A program made the position numbers and the translations under genes. From Gammaproteobacteria bacterium (GTDB taxonomy: Bacteria; Pseudomonadota; Gammaproteobacteria; GCA-001735895): a DNA stretch of 35,183 nucleotides. How positions within the stretch are numbered: the first letter of the stretch is position 1; the number at the start of each line of letters is the position of its first letter. Below, piece after piece: positions 15,441 through 24,338 of the stretch. The notes under the pieces were generated by a model. The model saw only the letters and a list, made by a program, of their open reading frames with translations. It was not told the origin of the DNA and searched no databases. Location of the stretch: positions 1 to 35,183 of the forward strand of contig JABHSO010000116.1 in NCBI GenBank assembly GCA_018669845.1, given 5' to 3'.

Positions 15441-16634
15441 ATGCAAACATCTCCACCTTCCCACCCCATTAAAGTCATGATAGCAGGGCTCTTTAGCCTG
15501 GTATTAACGATGGGTGTTGCACGCTTTTCCTATACACCATTATTGCCGGTGATGCTGGATGAAACTTTTCTGAACGATGCTTCAGGAGGATGGCTGGCTA
15601 GCATCAATTACATGGGGTATATGTGCGGTGCGCTAATTGCTGCATCCATCAGCAATTTAAAACTTAAAGATACTTTGTATCGTATTGGTTTGCTGATCGC
15701 CATTGTGACCACGATAGGCATGGCTCTCTCAGAGAATTATGTATTGTGGGCAGTGATGCGATTTTTTGCCGGGCTATCCAGTGCAGCGGGTCTTTTAATT
15801 GGTTCCGGTTTAATTCTTAACTGGATGATAAGACATAACCACCGGCTTGAACTGGGTGTGCATTTTGGCGGGGCAGGTTTAGGTATCGCGCTGAGTGCTG
15901 CAGTGGCAATGTTGATGACGAACAAATTTAACTGGGTGGAGCAGTGGCAAGTATTTGCTGTGGTAGGTTTACTTTTAGCTATACCTGCCTGGATGTGGTT
16001 ACCAAAACCAGATAGTTCAGGCGTGACTCGATCAGGAGAAAAACTTCTCGATAAACCCCCTAAAAAAAGCTGGATGATTGTTTTATTTGCCAGTTATTTT
16101 TGTGCTGGTATTGGTTATGTCATCAGTGCTACTTTTCTAGTCGCGATCATTGATCAGCAGGTCGTATTGCAGGGTAATGGTAATCTGGTCTGGCTGGTCA
16201 CTGGTCTTGCAGCAGCACCGGCCTGTATTTTCTGGGATAGAGTGGCCAGAAAAATAGGTGAGCTTAAAGCTTTATTTATTGCCTATGGCTTAAACATTAT
16301 CGGTATTATTTTACCTGCATTTGATAGCAGTCTTAGTGGTGTACTGCTGAGTGGATTTTTATTTGGTGCAACTTTCATTGGAATCGTCAGCCTGATGCTG
16401 ACCATGGTCGGAAAGTTTTATCCGACAAAACCAGCTAAACCAATGGGTAAATTGACATTGAGTTATGGGGTCGCGCAGATTCTTGCTCCGGCAATTTCGG
16501 GAACCATGGCAGAGTCGAGTGGAAACTATAATATGCCTTTGATCATGGCGGCTATTTTTATGGCTGTTGGAATGGTGTTGCTGGTAATTCTGCAGATAAG
16601 TGAAAAATATGAGTCAGTTGAAGTAAAAGTCTAG
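15441..16634 (+). CDS. MFS transporter of the YbfB/YjiJ type
   Basis: A 397-residue carrier with about 12 helices. The N-terminal TMGVARFSYTPLLPVM and GWLASINYMGYMCGAL are the YbfB/YjiJ signature, a family without established substrates. Its start lies about 160 bases beyond paaE across a REP-like repeat, so it may have its own promoter. The position suggests uptake of an aromatic acid feeding the paa enzymes, but the sequence does not show this. No ribosome site stronger than AAAC-rich sequence is visible before ATG 15441. Confidence 0.85.
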   Translation: MQTSPPSHPIKVMIAGLFSLVLTMGVARFSYTPLLPVMLDETFLNDASGGWLASINYMGYMCGALIAASISNLKLKDTLYRIGLLIAIVTTIGMALSENYVLWAVMRFFAGLSSAAGLLIGSGLILNWMIRHNHRLELGVHFGGAGLGIALSAAVAMLMTNKFNWVEQWQVFAVVGLLLAIPAWMWLPKPDSSGVTRSGEKLLDKPPKKSWMIVLFASYFCAGIGYVISATFLVAIIDQQVVLQGNGNLVWLVTGLAAAPACIFWDRVARKIGELKALFIAYGLNIIGIILPAFDSSLSGVLLSGFLFGATFIGIVSLMLTMVGKFYPTKPAKPMGKLTLSYGVAQILAPAISGTMAESSGNYNMPLIMAAIFMAVGMVLLVILQISEKYESVEVKV

Positions 16635-16674
16635 AACTCATGATTTTAAGCAGGGATTGATATCATCAGTCAGT

Positions 16675-16698
16675 AATGGTGCGCGCGGTGCACCCTAC
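16675..16698. repeat. REP-like single arm (copy A3)
   Basis: AATGGTGCGCGCGGTGCACC plus CTAC is one arm of the A family without a partner, in the 110-base gap between the converging MFS gene and gamma-glutamylcyclotransferase-like gene. Confidence 0.8.
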
Positions 16699-16744
16699 AC
16701 AATATTAATCTAAGCTGCGCTGTGCTGAAGGCGCTTTAATTATT

Positions 16745-17071
16745 TTACTTTAACGTATAAATATATGCATTGATCAATGTACTATCTTTGATCTCAACAG
16801 ATGTAAGTACTCGTTCATATGCATCTCCTTCAAATTCATCCAGCTCTGGCCAGTGCTCGAAAATATTGTTGGAACTGAAAATAAATCCTTTAATTGTGTC
16901 GCCACCTTTGTCGAGAGTGATTCCGGGGTAACCCATTTCAGCTCCCCAGCCCTGTTGATGTAAATATCCTTTCACCGTTGCGTTTTCCCAGCTACCACCG
17001 ATGTTTTTCAAGATATGTTCGTTTGGGCGGCCAGGACCTAGTGTTCCATATACGAATAGCTTGTCAGTCAT
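16745..17071 (-). CDS. Gamma-glutamylcyclotransferase-like protein
   Basis: A 108-residue GGCT/AIG2-fold protein. The substrate loop is YGTL (Tyr8-Leu11) near the N-terminus and the catalytic glutamate is probably Glu81 in LDEFEG. Family members remove a gamma-glutamyl group as 5-oxoproline from peptides or gamma-glutamylamines. It is the last gene of the minus-strand operon that begins with a TRAP transporter and glutamine-synthetase-like ligase, so it could release the product of gamma-glutamylation. It starts 17 bases after the paralogous gene upstream. Confidence 0.85.
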   Translation of the reverse strand: MTDKLFVYGTLGPGRPNEHILKNIGGSWENATVKGYLHQQGWGAEMGYPGITLDKGGDTIKGFIFSSNNIFEHWPELDEFEGDAYERVLTSVEIKDSTLINAYIYTLK

Positions 17072-17088
17072 TATTTATTCTAATCACT

Positions 17089-17508
17089 TTAAACTCGTGA
17101 TTTATACAATTTGGCGTGTTCTATTTCATAGCTGGAAAGAGGGCCGCACTGAATATTTTCTGGATCAAGGTGTTCTTTAAGTTTCATGTAACAAAATACA
17201 TCGTGAACATGGAAGTGTTTAAGACTTTTTACCTGTATTTGAATACGTCGATAACCATCTTCCTTGTTGATACTTTCAAGTTTATCCATTTTTTTAAGTT
17301 GCTGTTTGTCGACCTGATAAACTTCCCCATTTATGACTTCTCCATTACCTGCATCATCGACTAGCCAGGGTGAGTGGCGGTCTCCAACCAGGTAAAGTGG
17401 GTAACTATTTTCGGTAGTAAATCTTCCTGGTAATTTTTTCCCCTGATTTAGGTGAAAATTAGGAAAACCATGTTTTAAAGTTGCATAAACAAATACTTCA
17501 TATTTCAT
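17089..17508 (-). CDS. Gamma-glutamylamine cyclotransferase-like (AIG2 family) protein
   Basis: A 139-residue AIG2/GGACT-type protein. VFVYATLKHGFPNFHL matches the glycine-loop region of gamma-glutamylamine cyclotransferases, but the usual YGTL is YATL (Tyr8-Leu11). MDKLESI holds the probable catalytic Glu78. It follows the amidotransferase stop by 14 bases. It differs strongly from its neighbour GGCT-like protein, so this is not a recent duplication. Its likely task is cyclising a gamma-glutamyl adduct to free amine or amino acid plus 5-oxoproline. Confidence 0.82.
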   Translation of the reverse strand: MKYEVFVYATLKHGFPNFHLNQGKKLPGRFTTENSYPLYLVGDRHSPWLVDDAGNGEVINGEVYQVDKQQLKKMDKLESINKEDGYRRIQIQVKSLKHFHVHDVFCYMKLKEHLDPENIQCGPLSSYEIEHAKLYKSRV

Positions 17509-17522
17509 TCAAGTACCTTGGT

Positions 17523-18224
17523 TCAATGTTTGACGAAATCTAAAACCCATTGTGTGAAAAGAGTATTGTCGGGTTTTAATGATAAAGAGTTAATACCTGC
17601 TTCTATTCGGTCAGCAGGAATTATGGCCCGACGCTCGTTCATCAGGGCTTTAGAATAATCCGTATTCCACTCAGGGTGTCCCTGAATGCTCAGTAAATTA
17701 TTGTTCCATTGAACCACAAAGTAGGGACAAAAGTCACTTTCTGCAATGACAATGGCTTCATCAGGTAACGAACTAACCTGATCTTTGTGACTTACAATAA
17801 TATTCAATTCCGACTTTGTTTCATGCATCCAGTCTGGTGTAGCGGTTATACGGTTGATCGCAATGCCAACTCCCCAGCCTTTGGGAGACGGTTTAACGCT
17901 CTTATTTTTAGCCATTGCGATGAGCTGGTGACCAAAGCAAATTCCGATAAGCTTTTTTTGATGTTGATCCAGCAACTGAATAAATTTAATTAGCTGCTGA
18001 ATCCAGTCAATATCTTCATATGCCCCTGCTCGACTTCCTGTGGTGATGTAGAAATCATGAGCATCAATATCATCGGGATATTCATTTAACTGGCAATTGA
18101 ATATATCAATCTCGAAAGTATCATCTATCGCATTAAACATGCGTTGTATCATAAAACTATAAGATACAAATTCGTTCTGGAGGTTATCCAGAACATCATC
18201 ACATTGTAAGATGGCAATTTTCAT
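17523..18224 (-). CDS. Class I glutamine amidotransferase-type gamma-glutamyl hydrolase
   Basis: A 233-residue stand-alone GATase1 domain. The nucleophile elbow GICFGHQL gives Cys96, and QGHPEW supplies His183 and Glu185, so the triad is complete. No synthetase partner is fused or adjacent. In gamma-glutamylation pathways (PuuD in putrescine, IpuF in isopropylamine catabolism) a hydrolase cleaves the gamma-glutamyl amide at the end; this gene, 11 bases after the alcohol dehydrogenase, is the best candidate for that step. GMP-synthase-like proteins of unknown role share the fold, so the hydrolase role is inferred from context. Confidence 0.85.
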   Translation of the reverse strand: MKIAILQCDDVLDNLQNEFVSYSFMIQRMFNAIDDTFEIDIFNCQLNEYPDDIDAHDFYITTGSRAGAYEDIDWIQQLIKFIQLLDQHQKKLIGICFGHQLIAMAKNKSVKPSPKGWGVGIAINRITATPDWMHETKSELNIIVSHKDQVSSLPDEAIVIAESDFCPYFVVQWNNNLLSIQGHPEWNTDYSKALMNERRAIIPADRIEAGINSLSLKPDNTLFTQWVLDFVKH

Positions 18225-18235
18225 TTTATTGAGTT

Positions 18236-19396
18236 TTAAAGATTACCATTTACAGCATCAATGAATATTTGTTGATATTGTTCAGCACTAAAACTGATCG
18301 GGTTACCACCGGCTGATGGGTCTTCAACAGCCATTTTTCCAACGGTTTCTGCCTGATCAGTATCGATATTGATTTCTGCCAGGCTATGAGGAATTTTAAG
18401 TTGTTTTCTCATCTCCAGTACCCAGTTCATGAAACCATCAAAGCCCGTTTCACTTAAGCCCATATATCTCGTCAAACGGTCTATACGCTGTTCAATCTCA
18501 GATCTATTGGCTTTTAAAACGTATGGCATCAAGATTGCATTTAATGTGCCATGGTGAGCATTAAACAAAGCACCCAGTGGGTGAGCCAGTGCATGCATTC
18601 CGCCCAGACCTTTTTGAAATGCGGTAGCGCCCATGCTGGAGCAAACCAGCATTTGAGTTCTTGCTTCAATGTCTGAGCCATCGGCAACTGCTCTGGGTAG
18701 AAATTCCTGTACCAGACGAATTCCTTCAACAGCAATACCTTCGCCCATAGGGTGATAAAAAGGAGAACACAGGGCTTCAAGGTTATGCGATAGAGCATCC
18801 ATTCCGGTTGCCGCAGTAATCATTGATGGTAAACCGACCGTGAGTTCGGGATCGAGGATTACTTCAGTGGGCAGCATGTTTGGGTGGAAGATGATTTTTT
18901 TGAGATGCTTTTCTGCATCGGTAATGACAGATGCACGACCTACTTCAGAACCTGTTCCGGCTGTCGTTGGCACAGCGACAACAGGAGCCATGGCTTCGAC
19001 ATTGACATGAGTCCAGTTGTCACCCACATCTTCAAAATCCCAGATAGGTTTAGTTTGACCAACCATCAGGGCAACCGCTTTAGCTGCATCAAGTGCAGAA
19101 CCGCCACCAAAGGCGATAACACCATCGTGTTTATATTCCTGATAAAAAGCGACACCAGCCTGAACATTTTCTCCCGTTGGGTTAGCCTGTATGCCAGAGA
19201 AAAAACCACAGCGAAGGCCTGATGCATTTACATCGTCCACTATTTTTTTAAGCATGGGCAGGGCAGCAAGTCCCGGGTCGGTAATCATTAGTGGAGCCTG
19301 CATGCCCAGGCCTTTACACAGGTCTGACAGTTCATTAATTCGGCCGGCACCGACCTTGACGTTAGTAGGATAATTCCAGTTTGCAGAATAAGTCAT
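18236..19396 (-). CDS. Iron-containing alcohol dehydrogenase
   Basis: A 386-residue group III ADH. The NAD-binding GGGSALDAAKA (about 97-107) and TTAGTGSEVGR (144-154) precede the metal ligands Asp200, His204, His268 and His282 (GMDALSHNLEA; GGMHALAHPLG; NAHHG). All four are present with the spacing seen in FucO. It would oxidise a primary alcohol to an aldehyde, feeding the adjacent aldehyde dehydrogenase (12-base gap). Next to a glutamate-amine ligase, a gamma-glutamylated amino alcohol is the likely substrate. Confidence 0.93.
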   Translation of the reverse strand: MTYSANWNYPTNVKVGAGRINELSDLCKGLGMQAPLMITDPGLAALPMLKKIVDDVNASGLRCGFFSGIQANPTGENVQAGVAFYQEYKHDGVIAFGGGSALDAAKAVALMVGQTKPIWDFEDVGDNWTHVNVEAMAPVVAVPTTAGTGSEVGRASVITDAEKHLKKIIFHPNMLPTEVILDPELTVGLPSMITAATGMDALSHNLEALCSPFYHPMGEGIAVEGIRLVQEFLPRAVADGSDIEARTQMLVCSSMGATAFQKGLGGMHALAHPLGALFNAHHGTLNAILMPYVLKANRSEIEQRIDRLTRYMGLSETGFDGFMNWVLEMRKQLKIPHSLAEINIDTDQAETVGKMAVEDPSAGGNPISFSAEQYQQIFIDAVNGNL

Positions 19397-19408
19397 TGTA
19401 TTGTGTTC

Positions 19409-20797
19409 TCAAAGTTCAGTTTTGATGTGGAATGATTTTGGTCTGGTGAGTGATTCATAACCCATCACGGATAGCGTACAGCCATGTCCAGAATTTTTAA
19501 CGCCTGTCCAGGCAAGGTCCGGGTCGAGGTAATCACATCGGTTGATGAAAAATGTACCTGTCTCTAACTGTTGACCAAGTTCTACGCCTTTATCGATATC
19601 GGTGGTGAAAATAGAAGCGGTCAGTCCGAATTCACTGTCATTCATTAATTCGATAGCCTGTTCATCGGAACTGACTTTTTGAATGCCGACAATGGGGCCA
19701 AAGCTTTCTTCAGTCATGACCCGCATATTGTGGTTTACTTCGGTAAGAATCTGTGGAGACAGGTAAGTAGAACCGGCTTTATCCAGTGGATCGTCAGCTT
19801 TTATTTGAGCTATGGCTCCTTGCTTAATAGCATCTTGTGTTTGTGAACGTACAAAGTCTGCTGCACTGGATCTAACCAATGGTCCCAGAGTTGTTTCAGG
19901 ATTATCTGATCGACCCAGTTTAAGTTTGTTAACCCATTCGACAGCCTGTTTTACATATTCATCATAAACAGATTCATGCACATAAACACGTTCGACACCA
20001 CAACAGGATTGTCCTGAATTATAGAAAGCACCATCCATTGTTGTATCGACAGCATTGGCCATGTCTGCATCTGCACGAACATAAGCAGGATCTTTTCCAC
20101 CCAGTTCGAGACCTATGCCAATAAAACGACCGGCAACTGCCTTTTCAACCATTTCTCCACCGGGTACTGATCCGGTAAAGGCAACATAGTTAATGCGTTC
20201 ATCTTTGATAACCGTTTCGGTATCGGCATGAGTCAGGTGCAGGTATTCAAAAACACCTTCGGGTACTCCGCCCGCCCTAAAGGCTTCGACCAGACGTTCT
20301 GCACATAAAGGAGTTTGAGCCGAGTGTTTTATGATAACTGAGTTACCCGCAAGAATAGCGGGTAAAACGGCATTGATGGCTGTCAGGTAAGGATAATTCC
20401 ACGGTGCGATAACGAATACAACACCGACAGGCTCACGTTGAATCCAGCGATCAAAACCAGGTTTGTCAGCAATTTTAATAGTCGCTAACCCCTGGTCAGC
20501 CAACTCGATCATTTTACGGGCTCGTTCTTCTGTGCCATTAACTTCACCAGCAGCAGAGCCGATAGGGCGACCCATCTGCCAGGTAATCTCGTTGGCAATT
20601 TCATCTTTTTTTGCTACAAAAGCATCTATGGCTTTTGTGCAAATTGCCTTGCGTTCATCCAGTGGAGTTTTCTTCCAGGCCTTTTGTGCGTTACTGGCAT
20701 TTTCCAGTGCCGTTTGAATATCATCCGTGTTTGCAAAAGGTCTCTCGACGTAAACGGAACCGTCAATAGGGCTGATAGTCTTTAAAGTATTGCTCAT
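19409..20797 (-). CDS. NAD(P)-dependent aldehyde dehydrogenase
   Basis: A 462-residue ALDH. Catalytic Cys265 lies in NSGQSCCGVER and general-base Glu231 in LELGGKDPAYV; APWNYPYL (131-138) and FTGSVPGG (207-214) form the cofactor site. I start it at ATG 20797 (MSNTLKTISPIDG); the frame is open 18 codons further but those codons lie in repeat B3 and have no family similarity. It would convert the aldehyde from the neighbouring dehydrogenase to the acid. The succinate-semialdehyde/gamma-glutamyl-aldehyde dehydrogenase group is closest by eye, but the exact substrate is uncertain. Confidence 0.93.
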   Translation of the reverse strand: MSNTLKTISPIDGSVYVERPFANTDDIQTALENASNAQKAWKKTPLDERKAICTKAIDAFVAKKDEIANEITWQMGRPIGSAAGEVNGTEERARKMIELADQGLATIKIADKPGFDRWIQREPVGVVFVIAPWNYPYLTAINAVLPAILAGNSVIIKHSAQTPLCAERLVEAFRAGGVPEGVFEYLHLTHADTETVIKDERINYVAFTGSVPGGEMVEKAVAGRFIGIGLELGGKDPAYVRADADMANAVDTTMDGAFYNSGQSCCGVERVYVHESVYDEYVKQAVEWVNKLKLGRSDNPETTLGPLVRSSAADFVRSQTQDAIKQGAIAQIKADDPLDKAGSTYLSPQILTEVNHNMRVMTEESFGPIVGIQKVSSDEQAIELMNDSEFGLTASIFTTDIDKGVELGQQLETGTFFINRCDYLDPDLAWTGVKNSGHGCTLSVMGYESLTRPKSFHIKTEL

Positions 20798-20825
20798 TTG
20801 TTTTTCTCTTAAATTGAAAAATTTA

Positions 20826-20926
20826 TCACCACGGAGGACACGGAGGAACACAGAGGTTATGTCATTAAATTAGATATTAAAAAATAAAGGTTTTCCTCTG
20901 TGTACCCTCGTGTCCTCTGTGGTGAA
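20826..20926. repeat. Inverted repeat, CACCACGGAGG variant (copy B3)
   Basis: TCACCACGGAGGACACGGAG at the left pairs with the right arm ending GTGTCCTCTGTGGTGA. It is a sequence variant (GGAGG instead of GAAG) of the B family, between the ligase and aldehyde dehydrogenase genes inside the operon. Confidence 0.85.
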
Positions 20927-20940
20927 AATGGTTTTGGGTT

Positions 20941-22311
20941 TTAAATAATCTCGAAATACCGCTCCATTTCCCAGTCGGTAATGTGTTTTCTGAATTCGCG
21001 TTCTTCCCATTCTCTGGAAGCTGCAAAGTGTTCTACAAAAGCATCTCCAAATAAGGAGCGTGCTGCAGTTGAAGCTTTTAATGCCTGGGCTGAATCCCAT
21101 AATGTTCGGGGCAGGGCAAGGTGCTCAGGGTGTTTTTGGTCATAGGCATTGCCTTTGACCTGTGCTTCGGGTTCGAGTTTGTTTTCGATGCCATATAAAC
21201 CAGCACCCAGAGCCGCAGCTAATGCCAGATAAGGGTTTGCGTCTGCTGACCCTAAACGGTGTTCAACTCTTTGGGATTTTTCACTACCGGGAATGACTCG
21301 TAAAGCTGTGGTTCTGTTTTCAACTCCCCAGGTTGCATCAGTCGGTGCCCAGAAACCGGGAATCAGTCGTGAATAACTATTGATAGTGGGGGAGGTCATG
21401 CATAATAACTGAGGCATCAGTTTTTGTTGTCCGGCCACAAAATGGCGTTGTAAATCACTCATGTTATGTGGCTTATTTGCATCATGAAATGCTGAACCTG
21501 AACCGTCTTTATGTCTAAGTGAAATATGGATATGTCCACTCTGACCCGGATAATCATTCGACCACTTGGCCATGAAAGTCGCCATTAAGCCATTATGCTG
21601 GGCAAGAACTTTCATGAAGGTTTTAAACAGGGCTCCTTTATCAGCAGCATTGAGTGCACTATCGACATTGATAGCAGCTTCAATAACACCGGGGCCTGTT
21701 TCGGTATGTAAACCTTCAATAGGAAAATCCATTTTTTCAGATAATTCCATGATTTCTGTGTATAGATCTGCGTGTACTGAATTACGAATCATGGAATAAC
21801 CAAACCAGCCTGGAGTCATCGGTTTTAGGTCGGTGAAGTTCTTTTCACGGATGCTGTCGGGAGTTTCTTCAAACAGGAAAAACTCATATTCCAGAGCAGC
21901 ATAAGCATCTAACCCCATATCGCTCGCTTTATCGATAACTCGGCGTAATGCCGCGCGAGGGCAGACCGCTTCGGCCTGTTCAGCAAACTCGGCTAGAAAC
22001 AGTAACATACCATCTTCAAATGGAATTTCACGGCAGCTGTCTGGCAGGATTCGTACCGGTGCATCTGGATAACCTGTGTGCCAGCCGGTATAAGTGACAT
22101 TATCGTAAAGTTGATCTTTCACGTCCCAGCCCAACACCACGTCACAGAATGCAAAACCATGATCTAATGAGCTGAGGAATTTTTCACGAGACATATACTT
22201 GCCACGCATCACACCGTCATTATCAAACAGGCCTACTTTAACGTGAGTTAAACCGCGCTCTTCGATGATTTGTTTGGCATCTTGAATTGTTTTAACTTCT
22301 CTTGGATTCAT
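20941..22311 (-). CDS. Glutamine synthetase-like gamma-glutamylamine ligase
   Basis: A 456-residue GlnA-like protein starting MNPREVK. GS landmarks are present in order: ALEYEFFLFE (metal glutamates), HTETGPGVIEAAI, AKWSNDYPGQSGHIHISL (ammonia/ATP site), NRTTALRVIPG and VEHRLGSADANPYLALAA. The adenylylation-loop tyrosine of true nitrogen-assimilating GlnA is not evident, and the context (TRAP, ALDH, ADH, GATase) is that of PuuA/IpuC/GlnA4-type ligases, which join glutamate to an amine or ethanolamine with ATP. It begins 29 bases after the TRAP permease. The substrate amine is unknown; an amino alcohol is favoured by the downstream ADH. Confidence 0.9.
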   Translation of the reverse strand: MNPREVKTIQDAKQIIEERGLTHVKVGLFDNDGVMRGKYMSREKFLSSLDHGFAFCDVVLGWDVKDQLYDNVTYTGWHTGYPDAPVRILPDSCREIPFEDGMLLFLAEFAEQAEAVCPRAALRRVIDKASDMGLDAYAALEYEFFLFEETPDSIREKNFTDLKPMTPGWFGYSMIRNSVHADLYTEIMELSEKMDFPIEGLHTETGPGVIEAAINVDSALNAADKGALFKTFMKVLAQHNGLMATFMAKWSNDYPGQSGHIHISLRHKDGSGSAFHDANKPHNMSDLQRHFVAGQQKLMPQLLCMTSPTINSYSRLIPGFWAPTDATWGVENRTTALRVIPGSEKSQRVEHRLGSADANPYLALAAALGAGLYGIENKLEPEAQVKGNAYDQKHPEHLALPRTLWDSAQALKASTAARSLFGDAFVEHFAASREWEEREFRKHITDWEMERYFEII

Positions 22312-22340
22312 CAATCAAATTCTCTAGTTATTCCTGGGGA

Positions 22341-23663
22341 TTATTTTGGATAGACCATTTCAGGTAGCCATAATGCAACCTGAGGAAAGGCCATAACAAC
22401 AGCCAGCGCAAAAACCATAATCATTACGAAAGGAATAATTGAACCGTAAATATCACGTAAAGAAATTTCAGGTGGTGCCATCGCTTTCATCAGGAACAGG
22501 TTGTAACCAAAAGGTGGGGTCATATAGGCTATTTGACAAGTGATAGTATATAAAACTCCATACCAGATTGGATTAAAACCTAGTTTGATAATCAGCGGGA
22601 TATACAATGGAGCCACTATAACCAGCATGGCAGTATCATCCAGAAACATACCCATTAAAATATAGGTTAACTGCATCAGAATAAGAACTTCCCAGGGTGA
22701 TAGCCCCCATTTATCAAGGAACATGTACTCAATTGCTTTAACTGCACCCAGTCCATCAAATACTGCTCCAAAACATAGTGCTGCGAGGATGATCCACATG
22801 AACATGGCACTGATGTTTAAAGATTTTTTTAAGGTTGCTTCTATCACCTGAAAATTAAGGCGACGTTTAACCAGTGCGGCGAGGGTAGCAGCAACAGCAC
22901 CTACGGCTGAACTTTCCACCAGGCTGGTAATGCCCATAATAAACAGTCCAATAACTGAAAAAATAATTAGAAGTGGAAGGATACCTGCCTGCAACAGGCG
23001 AAATTTTTCTGGCCAGCTTACATTCAACTCTTCAGCTTTCAGCGCTGGCCCGAGTTCTGGTTGTAATTTGCACCGAACAACAATGTAAACAATAAACATA
23101 GTTGCTAACATCAGGCCGGGAATAGCGCCTGCCAGCCATAACTGGCTTACCGGTTGGCGGGCGATCATACCGTAAAGTACTAAAACAATACTGGGAGGAA
23201 CCAGGATGCCCAGTGAGCTGCCTGCCTGTATGACACCGGTGACCATGCGTTTGTCATAACTGCGCTTGAGCATTTCAGGTAGGGCGATGCTGTTGCCTAT
23301 GGCCATTCCTGCAACACTCAAACCATTCATAGCTGAGATGGCAACCATTAACATGATGGTACCAATGGCGAGGCCACCGCGTAACCTGCCCATCCACACA
23401 TGAAGCATATTGTACAGATCACCAGCAATGCCGGATTCAGACATCATGTAACCCATATAAATAAAAAGTGGCAGGGTCAGCAGCGGATACCAGTTTAATA
23501 ACTTTATACTGGCACTGAAGGCCATTTCTGAACCGCCATTACCCCATAACATCAGTGCAGAAACCATGGCAACAAAACCAATAGCTCCAAATACTCGCTG
23601 TCCTGTCAATAGCATGACCATCATGCTGCTGAACATCATTAATGCAATTAATTCATGACTCAT
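22341..23663 (-). CDS. dctM: TRAP transporter large membrane subunit (DctM)
   Basis: A 440-residue permease with about 12 hydrophobic helices. Typical DctM features are the start MMFSSMMVMLLTGQRVFGAIG, the conserved SAMNGLSVAGMAIGNS and the gate-region GSSLGILVPPSIVLVLYG, and DDTAMLVIVAPLY in the C-terminal half. It moves the substrate with the sodium gradient. Its ATG overlaps the dctQ stop (ATGA, 23663-23660), showing translational coupling. Confidence 0.95.
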   Translation of the reverse strand: MSHELIALMMFSSMMVMLLTGQRVFGAIGFVAMVSALMLWGNGGSEMAFSASIKLLNWYPLLTLPLFIYMGYMMSESGIAGDLYNMLHVWMGRLRGGLAIGTIMLMVAISAMNGLSVAGMAIGNSIALPEMLKRSYDKRMVTGVIQAGSSLGILVPPSIVLVLYGMIARQPVSQLWLAGAIPGLMLATMFIVYIVVRCKLQPELGPALKAEELNVSWPEKFRLLQAGILPLLIIFSVIGLFIMGITSLVESSAVGAVAATLAALVKRRLNFQVIEATLKKSLNISAMFMWIILAALCFGAVFDGLGAVKAIEYMFLDKWGLSPWEVLILMQLTYILMGMFLDDTAMLVIVAPLYIPLIIKLGFNPIWYGVLYTITCQIAYMTPPFGYNLFLMKAMAPPEISLRDIYGSIIPFVMIMVFALAVVMAFPQVALWLPEMVYPK

Positions 23664-24199
23664 GAGGCAGTCTCAATTTCAGTTTCCAGTTTAATAGACT
23701 TACCGAGAAAGGTGGCAATGTCGCGAAATAATATGGCGAAAGCCTGCAGTAACATGAGGAAAATTCCTGTGGTCATTATAATTTTAATGGGAGCCATTGG
23801 AGGTGCCCAGGAAGAATAATTTTTTTGTCCATATTGAAGGGCGTATTCAGTGCTTGACCACCCGCCATAAAATAAAACGCCGAGATAAAATATCAGGCAG
23901 AAGGCAGTGATAGAGTCAACGAAAGCCCGTTTTTTAACAGGCCAGCGTTCATACAGTAAATCCATACGAACATGGGCATCATTTTGTAAAGTATAAGCAC
24001 CACCCAGTAGATAATAAGTAGCCATGGTGAACTGAGCCATTTCTATGACCCAGATATAAGGTGCGTTGAAGACAGAGCGGGATATTGCAGAAAAAATTAA
24101 TATACCCATCATCACAAAAATGAGGTACATGGTAATACGACCAACCGTGCGGTTGATTGCATCTACATATTTTACATACAACTTAAAAACTTTTGGCAA
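23660..24199 (-). CDS. dctQ: TRAP transporter small membrane subunit (DctQ)
   Basis: A 179-residue four-helix protein, the usual DctQ size. MYLIFVMMGILIFSAISR is helix 1, and GGAYTLQNDAHVRMDLLYERW is the DctQ signature loop. The reading frame begins with TTG (24199); there is no ATG until inside helix 1, and GAGA lies about 7 bases upstream, so TTG is the likely start. A weak start together with repeat B4 just upstream could keep membrane subunits below the level of the binding protein. Confidence 0.92.
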   Translation of the reverse strand: MPKVFKLYVKYVDAINRTVGRITMYLIFVMMGILIFSAISRSVFNAPYIWVIEMAQFTMATYYLLGGAYTLQNDAHVRMDLLYERWPVKKRAFVDSITAFCLIFYLGVLFYGGWSSTEYALQYGQKNYSSWAPPMAPIKIIMTTGIFLMLLQAFAILFRDIATFLGKSIKLETEIETAS

Positions 24200-24226
24200 G
24201 ATATTTCTCTATATTAGGAAACGAGA

Positions 24227-24317
24227 TTTTCACCACGAAGATCACGAAGAACACGAAGGGTAGAATGAATAAAACATTAATTTTATTTTCTTCGTGCTCT
24301 TCGTGTGCTTCGTGGTT
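24227..24317. repeat. Inverted repeat, CACCACGAAG family (copy B4)
   Basis: TTTTCACCACGAAGATCACG at the left and a right arm ending TTCGTGTGCTTCGTGGTTGA. It lies between dctP and dctQ, the place where many binding-protein operons carry a transcript-processing or attenuating hairpin. Confidence 0.85.
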
Positions 24318-24338
24318 GATTAAAAAATTACAAGTTAA

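Noticed and set aside
20798..20851. 18-codon N-terminal extension of the aldehyde dehydrogenase
   Set aside because: The codons are repeat B3 sequence and have no aldehyde dehydrogenase similarity; ATG 20797 gives the normal family start.
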